A stretch of 64,000 nt of DNA from Methanobrevibacter smithii ATCC 35061 (GTDB taxonomy: Archaea; Methanobacteriota; Methanobacteria; Methanobacteriales; Methanobacteriaceae), in the NCBI RefSeq assembly GCF_000016525.1, contig NC_009515.1:62001-126000 (forward strand), in the 5' to 3' direction. How positions within the stretch are numbered: position 1 is the stretch's first letter; the number at the start of each line of letters is the position of its first letter. Shown here in pieces: positions 37,590 to 45,565 of this stretch. Below the pieces are notes generated by a model. It saw nothing but the letters and a program-made list of their open reading frames with translations. It had not been told where the DNA came from and did not search any database. The translations under genes were made by a program, and so were the position numbers.

Positions 37590-38684
37590 TTAAATATTCT
37601 TATTAGTTCTTGATTTAAGTGTAACAACATTAGCCAATATCAATGCTCCCAAAAAGATAAATGAAAGCAACGCTAATCCGTTAATAGATCTGTTAAATAT
37701 AAACATACCGATTAATGCCTGTGCAATAAATGCAGTTAATGCACCTGTCAATAACACTTCCCTACCTAAGTATTTCTTATTATTATTTTCTCTTTTTTCC
37801 CTATACATGGTCAATATTTTTAAACCAATTATGATAGTTCCTAAAACAAAAACTATTAAACCGACAAGACCTAAATAACCAAAGTCAAATCCATATCCGA
37901 AAATACCTGGAAGCATATAATCGATTGTATCTTTCTGATTTACAAGCACTCCGCAGAACAATGGGAATGGCAAACCAAAGAATATGATTAATTGCATCGG
38001 CAGGGTAATATATCCTTCAGCAAATGCTGTTCCTTCAGTACCCCAGAAAGAAGCAGCACCATTATGTCCGATTAGCTGGATGTTATTTAATACCATTTTA
38101 ATACTGGATGAAGAGTACTGTTCAATTCTTCCTAACCTTAACAATGGAGAGAAAATAGTCATTCCAGTTATTCTAGCTACTATTTCAAGTCCGAAAAAAC
38201 CTGCAAGAGCTGCTCCGAAAAACATTAAAATCCTTTTAAGTGTAAATACTGATTTTTCTCTGAAAGATTTGGAAATTATGATGTATCCAATAAACAAACC
38301 TAATATCCATAATATTAAGAAAGATCTGTGCATTAATCCACCGAAAATGGTAATACCTGCAAGGAACAATAAAACAACTTTTCTAAGAGGTCGTACATCC
38401 ACTCCCGAACTCTTCATCACCTTCAGCGATGCAAATGCAGAAACAATAGCCATTAAAGCAATTGGCCCAAATGGATGTGTAAATTCATTCTGACTAGATG
38501 AAATTATTAGTAAAAGAATATCTGCTCCAAAAAGAAGTGTGAACCCACCAGCTAAAAAGAGAGATAAAAACGTTACAACACTAAGTGACAATGGAATTAA
38601 ATTAAGACAAAAGACTAATGTAACAAATAACATTGCCCCTACTTCTAAGATTAGTTGTAAATGATTCTGAGCTATTAACATCAT
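37590..38684 (-). CDS. Polytopic membrane protein of unknown function
   Basis: A 364-residue protein with about nine to ten membrane helices. A long external loop follows helix six (GRIEQYSSSSIKMVLNNIQL, HNGAASFWGTEGTAFAEGYI), and SQNEFTHPFGPIALMAIVSA is also distinctive. The helix-loop plan recalls O-antigen ligase or flippase-like wall proteins, but no diagnostic motif was seen. It lies upstream of DUF1890 with a 15-base gap and just downstream of tRNA-Ala. GTGATTAAATT precedes ATG ATG. Confidence 0.65.
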   Translation of the reverse strand: MMLIAQNHLQLILEVGAMLFVTLVFCLNLIPLSLSVVTFLSLFLAGGFTLLFGADILLLIISSSQNEFTHPFGPIALMAIVSAFASLKVMKSSGVDVRPLRKVVLLFLAGITIFGGLMHRSFLILWILGLFIGYIIISKSFREKSVFTLKRILMFFGAALAGFFGLEIVARITGMTIFSPLLRLGRIEQYSSSSIKMVLNNIQLIGHNGAASFWGTEGTAFAEGYITLPMQLIIFFGLPFPLFCGVLVNQKDTIDYMLPGIFGYGFDFGYLGLVGLIVFVLGTIIIGLKILTMYREKRENNNKKYLGREVLLTGALTAFIAQALIGMFIFNRSINGLALLSFIFLGALILANVVTLKSRTNKNI

Positions 38685-38729
38685 AATTTAATCACAATTT
38701 TAAATTTTATTTTTTTGAAAATTTATAAA

Positions 38730-38802
<73 letters not shown>

Positions 38803-38813
38803 ATAATAATAAA

Positions 38814-38841
38814 AACTAAATATAATATATAATATTTAGTT
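38814..38841. promoter_or_regulatory. AT-rich inverted repeat with tRNA-Ala TATA box
   Basis: AACTAAATAT (38814-38823) and ATATTTAGTT (38832-38841) are perfect arms around AATATATA. The centre lies 20-30 bases before the tRNA's first base, where the TATA box is expected. The same repeat could end the upstream DUF354 transcript. Confidence 0.45.
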
Positions 38842-38856
38842 GTTTTTAATATAAAA

Positions 38857-39888
38857 CTATTTACCTTCATTACCCAAATCATAAATATTATCTATGATAA
38901 TTTGGAATAAATCATCAGTTTTGAAATCAATTTTTTCATGAGGATTAACAATAAAAGCCAAAGCTTTCTGTATAACTTCATCTATATCATTGGATCTAAA
39001 CATTAAACCCTGATCGATATAATACTGATCTACAGCTAATGTTTTACCTGGATAACATGAAATAACAGGAGTCTGCAATATGGCTGCTTCCCTATTCATA
39101 GTTCCCCCTGCTCCAATTACCAAATCCGCTTTTTTCATTAAGCTTGAAGTATCGACAGGAGGCTCTAAAATAGTAACATTATCAATGCCTTCAAAGATTT
39201 CTGCCTGTGCTTTGAATCTTGGCAATATCAATATATTAGCATATTCTTTTAATACATCAACAATTGGAGATAAAACTGATTTATGACAATCTGCATCTAA
39301 ATAAGATGCTAAAGATGGTTCAGGTCTCATCAAAATAGTTTTTGGATATTTCAATTTAAGGTCCAGATCATCAAAAATATTGTCGTTATATTCAAAGCTC
39401 TTAAAATGCATCAATTCAGAAGTTCCGTTATATGGAATGATACTGTTAGGGTCTGCTCCAAATTGCATTAATTTCCAGATATCAATTTTATTTGGTGTGA
39501 TAATTCTGTTACATAACGGGAGAGTTAATTTATTTGCAGCTAATGCATGTTCATTATCCAAAACATACAAACTTGGAATTCCCAAACCAAATGCTATTCT
39601 TGGAAGTTCAATAGAATGCTTGCTAAGTGCAACATCCACCTTTTCATCATTAATAACATCTACAAGTTCATAAACACGTGAAGTACTTTCTTTAAGCTTA
39701 TCATATAAACTTACTCCATGTTTTCCAACAGAAATAAAGTCTATATCATACATATTCATCAGTTTATGAATATCTCCAAAGTCTCTGGCTGTAATTATTA
39801 AATCTTCTCCTTCAGATTCCAAATATTTAATGACATCTTTAAAAAACCTTACATGAGGTGCATTTGAAATATCAATCCATATTTTCAA
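38857..39888 (-). CDS. DUF354 family protein (GT-B glycosyltransferase-like)
   Basis: A 343-residue protein beginning KIWIDISNAPHVRFFKDVI, the hallmark of archaeal DUF354, related to UDP-GlcNAc 2-epimerase and GT-B transferases. A C-terminal nucleotide-site-like block reads DLVIGAGGTMNREAAIL, followed by TPVISCYPGK. Role probably in surface glycan assembly. The start is TTG at 39888 with AAGGTGGTTTC upstream. A longer frame into hypB adds about 20 residues without homology and is not taken. hypB lies 10 bases upstream. Confidence 0.78.
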   Translation of the reverse strand: MKIWIDISNAPHVRFFKDVIKYLESEGEDLIITARDFGDIHKLMNMYDIDFISVGKHGVSLYDKLKESTSRVYELVDVINDEKVDVALSKHSIELPRIAFGLGIPSLYVLDNEHALAANKLTLPLCNRIITPNKIDIWKLMQFGADPNSIIPYNGTSELMHFKSFEYNDNIFDDLDLKLKYPKTILMRPEPSLASYLDADCHKSVLSPIVDVLKEYANILILPRFKAQAEIFEGIDNVTILEPPVDTSSLMKKADLVIGAGGTMNREAAILQTPVISCYPGKTLAVDQYYIDQGLMFRSNDIDEVIQKALAFIVNPHEKIDFKTDDLFQIIIDNIYDLGNEGK

Positions 39889-39898
39889 TGAAACCACC

Positions 39899-40552
39899 TT
39901 AACTATCTTTTTGTTTATTAATAGCTGAGATGATTTCTGATAAACCTTCACCCTGTTTTAAACTAGCTTTAATAACTTGAACATCTGGATTTAAACGTTT
40001 TGCATCATTAACCATCTTATCAGCATCTGCACCAACAGCATCAGCTAAATCCACTTTATTAATAACAACTAAATCAGAAGTTTGGAAAATCAATGGGTGT
40101 TTTTCTACAGTATCATCACCTTCAGTAACACTTACAACAACAATTCTCATGTGAGAACCTAAGTCAAAATCAACAGGACAGATTAAATTACCTACATTTT
40201 CAATAATAACCATGTCCAAATCGTCTAACGGTAAATCTCCAAGTCCATGACCTACCAAATGAGCATCTAAATGGCATTCTTTACCTGTGTTTAAACCAAC
40301 TACTGGAGCATTATGTTTTTCTATTCTGCCTGCGTCAAATTTACTAATTACATCTCCTGCAATTACACCTATTTTATCATCAGTATTTTCAATAATGTTT
40401 TCAATTAATGTAGTTTTACCGGAACCAATAGCTCCAACAAAATCAACACAGAAAATGTTTTTTTCTTCAAGATTTTCTTTATTTCTATTTGCTAATCTTT
40501 TATTAGCATCCATGATATTTTTTTGTACTTCTACATCAGCTACATTATGCAT
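39899..40552 (-). CDS. hypB: Hydrogenase nickel-incorporation GTPase HypB
   Basis: A 217-residue G3E-type GTPase that helps load Ni into [NiFe]-hydrogenases. P-loop VDFVGAIGSGKTTLIENII, then metal-site residues GKECHLDAHLV, the switch VIIENVGNLICPVDFDLG and the NKVDLAD base motif. A methanogen needs it for Frh, Mvh and Eha/Ehb hydrogenases. GGAGG sits 8 bases before ATG 40552; an in-frame TTG upstream is ignored. hypA lies 16 bases upstream. Confidence 0.95.
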   Translation of the reverse strand: MHNVADVEVQKNIMDANKRLANRNKENLEEKNIFCVDFVGAIGSGKTTLIENIIENTDDKIGVIAGDVISKFDAGRIEKHNAPVVGLNTGKECHLDAHLVGHGLGDLPLDDLDMVIIENVGNLICPVDFDLGSHMRIVVVSVTEGDDTVEKHPLIFQTSDLVVINKVDLADAVGADADKMVNDAKRLNPDVQVIKASLKQGEGLSEIISAINKQKDS

Positions 40553-40568
40553 AATCAATTCCTCCTAT

Positions 40569-40946
40569 CTAATCATCATCAGGTTTCTCAATAACAATAT
40601 TTTTAACAACACAATCTTTTCCGTTTAAAATAGATATTCTTTTATTTCCACATTTCGGACATTCTACAATTGGAGCATAGTGATCTTTATCATCCAGTTC
40701 TGCTACTCCTTTAAATCCGCATTCAGGACAATTAATTTCAACAGGTATCTCTTCAATTTTAATATCGGCATCTTCAACTATGGTATTTTCAACTAAAACG
40801 CTTAACATGAAACGTAACTGTTCAGGGTTTATCATAGCCAATCTGCCAATTTCAATACCAACTTCAGTAACTTCAGTTGCATTGTTACTTTCTGCAGTAT
40901 CTATTACTGCATTTATTATTCCTTGAGCCATAGATAATTCATGCAT
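40569..40946 (-). CDS. hypA: Hydrogenase nickel chaperone HypA
   Basis: A 125-residue Ni/Zn metallochaperone that works with HypB. The N-terminal MHELSMAQGIINAVIDTAES provides the nickel-binding His-2 and Glu-3. The zinc domain has CPECGFKG and CPKCGNKRI. Length and order are normal. TAGGAG precedes the ATG; transcription probably starts in 40947-41097. Confidence 0.95.
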   Translation of the reverse strand: MHELSMAQGIINAVIDTAESNNATEVTEVGIEIGRLAMINPEQLRFMLSVLVENTIVEDADIKIEEIPVEINCPECGFKGVAELDDKDHYAPIVECPKCGNKRISILNGKDCVVKNIVIEKPDDD

Positions 40947-41097
40947 TTTATTTCTCCTACATATTCAGAAAAAAATCTTAATATTATAATTATAGTTAGG
41001 ATGATTAATAAATATTGTTAATTAATGTGAAAATCAGCAAAATTTATGTTTTAAAAAAAATAAGTTTTATAAAAAAAAATAATGGATAAAAATTAAT

Positions 41098-41307
41098 TTA
41101 TCCCATATTATAAGCATCGTATGCAGCATATACAGCATATATTAAGTAAATAATATTACCAATGGTACCTAATGCGTAAGCTAAAATAATTGAAATAACA
41201 ATTGCTGCAACAAACATTATTATACCTTTCTGGGTTTCACCTTGTACTACTTGACCAATACCAGGGAAGAAGAAAGAAATAATAGCTGCTACTATTGGAC
41301 TAACCAT
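41098..41307 (-). CDS. Small TM2-like membrane protein
   Basis: A 69-residue protein with two hydrophobic segments. FFFPGIGQVVQGETQKGIIM at the turn and IYAVYAAYDAYNMG at the end match TM2/DUF5683-type small membrane proteins, whose role is unknown. GAGGGGT lies before the ATG. It is a stand-alone gene whose 5' side is now 59 bases from an insertion sequence. Confidence 0.75.
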   Translation of the reverse strand: MVSPIVAAIISFFFPGIGQVVQGETQKGIIMFVAAIVISIILAYALGTIGNIIYLIYAVYAAYDAYNMG

Positions 41308-41358
41308 TAATACCCCTCAATAATTCAATTAAAAAATCAATACAAAATATCGTATTAT

Positions 41359-41366
41359 GTTATATA
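41359..41366 (+). repeat. Target site duplication, left copy (second IS)
   Basis: GTTATATA, identical to 42710-42717, directly abuts the inverted repeat. Confidence 0.85.
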
Positions 41367-42709
41367 GACTCTTTCAAAAACTTTGTTGATTTTCAAAATC
41401 CTTTTTGCGATTGTCATTCCAAATTAGATCTCTGCGATATATTCGTTTTAAAACGCCCCGTTTGGTCTTGAATGTTCGTTTTCTGGATTTTGGCATTGTT
41501 TTTTGAAATGCATTTTCAATTTTGTTACTTGTTTTTTCAATTCGTTTATCTTTTAAGTGACGAATGAAGCTTTTATATCGTGGCCTGATTGATTTTTTGA
41601 TTATTTTATAAATAACTGGATGAAATTCTTCTTTGCGATGAATTAAAGATGTTACTTCTTTTTTGAATTCATCGTAATCATTTAAATCGAATAAATCTTT
41701 GATTATTTTCAGTTGTTTGTGACATTCTTGATATTCTTCATCAGAAATGCGATTTTTGTCTTTAAAAGTTTTTAATTGTTTATTTAAACTTTTTTTAGTA
41801 TGAAAAATACATAATTGATGTTTAAAACCTAGTTTTGGGATAATTGAAGCATATTTTTTATCTAAATCTGTGGTAATTGCAATTTTATTTTTATTTACCG
41901 TTGATTCTCTTAAAAACTTCTCAACAGTGTTTTCATCTTCAGTATCGTAAATTGCATCGGCTACGATACAATTTGAAATAGAATCAAGTAATATGTGTCG
42001 ATATTTCCATTCTCCGTTGATTTTTATCCATTCTACATCGAAGACATAATAACCCGAGCAACGTCCTAAATCAAATTCTAAAATGTTTTCATTAACAAAA
42101 AGCCAATTTTCAATTGTTTGATGTAAAACAGTGATTCCAAAGAATTTTTTAAAAGATTTACAAACATTTTTCAAGCTTCCCAAATAATCTGAAATCAAAT
42201 GTTCAGATTCACTTTTCAATTCATTTGTAAAATTACTGTTTTTATCAACAAGACTTGTTAAATCAGTTTGAAAGGTTTTACTGCATCGTTTACAAATATA
42301 ACGCTGAACCTTCACTTTAGTTTTACCAATTTCTTTAAATACCAATGTTCTTTTTGTAAAACCATATTTAACAACATGACGAGTTCCACAATGTGGACAT
42401 CAATCTAAACTCATTTTAAAATAAGGAACATCCTTCTTAAAACTTAAATCAAAAGATTTTAAAACTTTTTGACAGGATTTAAAAATTTTCACAAAACGAG
42501 GATCTGAAAGGACTAATCCATCATTTGAATCGCAAAATATATATTGTTTAACATCTAAAATACTATTTGGAGTAAATTTTTTTTGATTTGGCATGATAAA
42601 AACTTTTACTCCACCTATTTATTAAATTTAACTATTTTTAAGCAAAATCAAAAATTCACAACTAATTTTCATGAAAAAATTTCAAATCAACAAAGTTTTT
42701 GAAAGAGTC
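41367..42709 (-). mobile_element. Second ISM1-like insertion sequence, transposase broken
   Basis: A 1343-base element with exact 26-base terminal inverted repeats (41367-41392 and 42684-42709; outer part GACTCTTTCAAAAACTTTG) and an exact 8-base target duplication GTTATATA. It shares the outer repeat core CTTTCAAAAACTT and the transposase plan with the element at 23911-25268, but the proteins differ clearly, so they are two members of one family rather than recent copies. The perfect ends suggest a fairly recent insertion. Confidence 0.87.
41374..42594 (-). pseudogene. Transposase with one in-frame TGA stop
   Basis: Read from 42594 the frame gives MPNQKKFTPNSILDVKQYIF and runs to ...YFKMSLD, then TGA at 42400-42402, then continues in the same frame as CPHCGTRHVVKYGFTKRT to the normal end. 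Total length is 407 codons, as in the intact homologue (406). The stop falls just before the zinc ribbon and removes DNA binding and catalysis. Catalytic blocks VFDVEWIKINGEW, TTDLDKKYASI and SNKIENAFQKTMPK remain. A truncated product from an internal start is possible but unlikely to work. Confidence 0.85.
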
Positions 42710-42808
42710 GTTATATATTAACATTGAAAATATTTAAAGTTTCCTACTGTATTTCCATTTAATATTCAAAAAAAATGTAATAGGTTAAACGAAGAAAAAT
42801 AAAATAAA

Positions 42809-45409
42809 TTATTTTAATTCTAACCATAATTCATTAGCATCTTCGTTGGCAGAGTCAATTTTTAGAGCCCTTTTTGTAAACATTTTGGCTCCATTTCTGT
42901 CACCCTGTTCATATAATATTCTACCAAATAAAGCCCATGCATCAGCATATTCATCATCAATTTCAACCAGCTCATTTAATGATTCTTTTGAGTTGAAATA
43001 ATCTCCTTGTGAATATAAATCATAAGCTTCTTCATATAATGTTTCAAGAGTTATATCATTAGTAGAAATCTCTTCAATTTCATTTTCCTCAACTTTTTCA
43101 ATAGCTGTTTCTTCAGGATTTTGTGAAATCAGATTGCACATATAATTTAAAATATATTCAGTTGCTTTTTTGTGAAGTGGCTTATTATCATTTCCGCATT
43201 TCGGAGAATAAATACATGAAGGGCATCCGTCATGACAGCTACAATTTTTAAGCAAATCTCTTGTAGATTTTAACAAATCAACAAATACATCAACAGCTTT
43301 TTGTGTTATTCCAATTCCACCTTCATAAGCATCATAAATGAATATTGTAGCTTCCTGAGTGTCTTCATGATAATTTGTAGATAATCCTCCAATGTCAAAT
43401 CTGTCACACATTACATGAAGCGGAAACAAACCTATTAATGCATGTTCCGCACCGTGAAGTCCACCTTCAAAGACTTCCTCTTCACCTTTATATAAATCTT
43501 CAAGATTATTTTTAACTTCACGTGGAACTGTAAACCATAATCCTTTTGTTCTGAATTTTAAAGGTGGCAAATCTAAATTAAACTGTCCGATTACTTTTGA
43601 AAAATGCATTTTCTTATATCTGTAATAGTCTTCCTCTACAGTTAATTCACCGAAATGGATTTTTAAATTGCCGTATTTTGTTTTGGATAATTTTTTCTCA
43701 ATATTGATATGTACCTTATTTAAAACCATGGTATGATAATCTACAGTGTTTTTAGAAACATTTACAAAATGACTGGCTAAATTAACACTGTCTACCTGAT
43801 ATGTTTCACCTTTATTAATTAAAATAGCTCCTTCATGTGCTTCCCTATAAACCTGTGAGCGTTCCATAACCTCTAAAAGTTTACCATTATTCATTACTCT
43901 GAATTCATCATTGGATAACTGATCAAGAGAATGTGACATTGCAGGATTGTCATCATATGGGTAAATATAATCTCCACGGGGATTTTGATATAAATCCTTT
44001 TTAGAAACCAATTTGCCCAAGACTTCTTTATCCACTCCAAAATAATCCATAGCTTCATCTTTTTTAAGAGTTAATTCTTTAGCGGCACACAATAAATGGG
44101 CTTCCTGCAATATATGGTTTGACAAATCAATTATTACATTTTCATGAGGTTTATCAAAAAAGAAATCAGGATTATTCATAAAATACTGATCTAGCTGATT
44201 TTCAAAGGCAACCAAAATAGCTAATGATTTCTGATTGCTTCTGCCTGCCCTTCCGCTTTGCTGCCATGTGGAAATCATAGTTCCGGGATATCCTGAAATA
44301 ATAACTGCATCAAGTGAACCTATATTGATACCTAATTCCAAAGCATTTGTACATGTAACTCCAAGATATTTACGTGATTTCAATCCGTCCTCAATTTCAC
44401 GTCTTTCATCTGCCTGATAACCTGCCCTATATGCAGTTATTCTGTGGGTCAATTTTTTCTTAATATTATCCATGTCTTTTTTAGCCCACATAGCTATTAA
44501 TTCAGTTATTTTACGTGAAACAGTAAAACATAATGTTTGAATGTCTTTTAACATCAGGTAAACAAATATATTTTCTGTTTCAATGTGTACAGAAGGTGCC
44601 TCTTCACTGTTGTGTTTTTTTCTTCTGTAATTTCTGAATGGATTGTACAATATAAAATCTTTTTCTCCGCTTGGAGATGTATCATTATCCACTAATCTGA
44701 ACTTCTCACCTGTTAATCTGTTAGCCAGTTCCAATGGATTGGCCAATGTTGCAGAAGATAATATAAACTGAGGATTTGCTCCGTAGAAATTAGCTATTCT
44801 TTTTAGTCTTCGAATAAGATAAGCCACATTTGAGCCGAAAATACCCTTATAATAATGGGATTCATCAATGACAATGAATTTCAGATTGCTGTAAAAACGT
44901 TTCCACTGGTGATGCCAGGACAGAATAAGATGCAGCTGATAGGGATTTGTTAGAATAATCCTTGATTTTTGACGAATATCATATCTTTTGGATTTTGGAG
45001 TATCCCCGTCATATGTATTAGGATTAATTTTAATGTCCAGGGATTTTTCAAGATTTTCCAAAACATGGAGCTGATCGTTTGAGAGAGCCTTTGCAGGGTA
45101 AATATATAATGCTGTGGCATCTTCATCTTCAATCATTGTTTCCATAATCGGCAAATTGAAAGCCAATGTTTTACCTGAAGCTGTAGGTGTTGTAATGATT
45201 ACATTTTCATCATTTTGAATGGCCTCATAAGTTTCTGATTGATGTTTATATAATTTAGCATTTTTTGACTTTAAATAATCAACAATTTTAGGATTTAAAT
45301 TATCAACTTTTTTATAGCTAGCTTTTCTGGCAGGAATAGTTTCTACATGAGCTATTCTGTCCCTGTACCTCACATCATTTTTAAACATATCAATTGTTGA
45401 TTTGGTCAT
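42809..45409 (-). CDS. MrfA/YprA-type DEAD-box helicase with Cys cluster and TPR tail
   Basis: An 866-residue superfamily 2 helicase. Motifs are ITTPTASGKTLAFNLP (Walker A), VIDESHYYKG (DExH), LSSATLANPLELANRL and WQQSGRAGRSNQ (motif VI). The DUF1998-like C-terminal region holds a four-cysteine metal site, KNCSCHDGCPSCIYSPKCGN. The last ~75 residues look like two TPR units (AYDLYSQGDYFNSKESLNEL, ADAWALFGRILYEQGDRNGA), an addition not standard for bacterial MrfA. MrfA acts in repair of crosslinked DNA. It is divergent from the UvrD gene. Confidence 0.88.
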   Translation of the reverse strand: MTKSTIDMFKNDVRYRDRIAHVETIPARKASYKKVDNLNPKIVDYLKSKNAKLYKHQSETYEAIQNDENVIITTPTASGKTLAFNLPIMETMIEDEDATALYIYPAKALSNDQLHVLENLEKSLDIKINPNTYDGDTPKSKRYDIRQKSRIILTNPYQLHLILSWHHQWKRFYSNLKFIVIDESHYYKGIFGSNVAYLIRRLKRIANFYGANPQFILSSATLANPLELANRLTGEKFRLVDNDTSPSGEKDFILYNPFRNYRRKKHNSEEAPSVHIETENIFVYLMLKDIQTLCFTVSRKITELIAMWAKKDMDNIKKKLTHRITAYRAGYQADERREIEDGLKSRKYLGVTCTNALELGINIGSLDAVIISGYPGTMISTWQQSGRAGRSNQKSLAILVAFENQLDQYFMNNPDFFFDKPHENVIIDLSNHILQEAHLLCAAKELTLKKDEAMDYFGVDKEVLGKLVSKKDLYQNPRGDYIYPYDDNPAMSHSLDQLSNDEFRVMNNGKLLEVMERSQVYREAHEGAILINKGETYQVDSVNLASHFVNVSKNTVDYHTMVLNKVHINIEKKLSKTKYGNLKIHFGELTVEEDYYRYKKMHFSKVIGQFNLDLPPLKFRTKGLWFTVPREVKNNLEDLYKGEEEVFEGGLHGAEHALIGLFPLHVMCDRFDIGGLSTNYHEDTQEATIFIYDAYEGGIGITQKAVDVFVDLLKSTRDLLKNCSCHDGCPSCIYSPKCGNDNKPLHKKATEYILNYMCNLISQNPEETAIEKVEENEIEEISTNDITLETLYEEAYDLYSQGDYFNSKESLNELVEIDDEYADAWALFGRILYEQGDRNGAKMFTKRALKIDSANEDANELWLELK

Positions 45410-45565
45410 AATAATCTTGAAAAAAAGTTATCCATTAATAAATAATATATGAATAAATTAAATATTTAAATTATTCGTGTAAATGATACTTATCAAATGC
45501 TCTGTAGAGTATTTTATATAGTTAACATATATAAATAATAAATAATTAACAAAATGAGGACAACA

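Noticed and set aside
38814-38841. Inverted repeat as a CRISPR or IS end
   Set aside because: It occurs once, is purely AT, and sits at the TATA position of tRNA-Ala.
39889-39951. Longer DUF354 protein starting inside hypB
   Set aside because: The extra residues lack family resemblance and overlap hypB, while a TTG with a strong AAGGTGG site lies exactly before the conserved KIWIDISN start.
42400-42402. In-frame TGA in the transposase as a recoded codon (selenocysteine or other)
   Set aside because: No selenocysteine insertion structure was seen, the element is mobile, and the intact homologue has no special residue there. A plain nonsense mutation is simpler.
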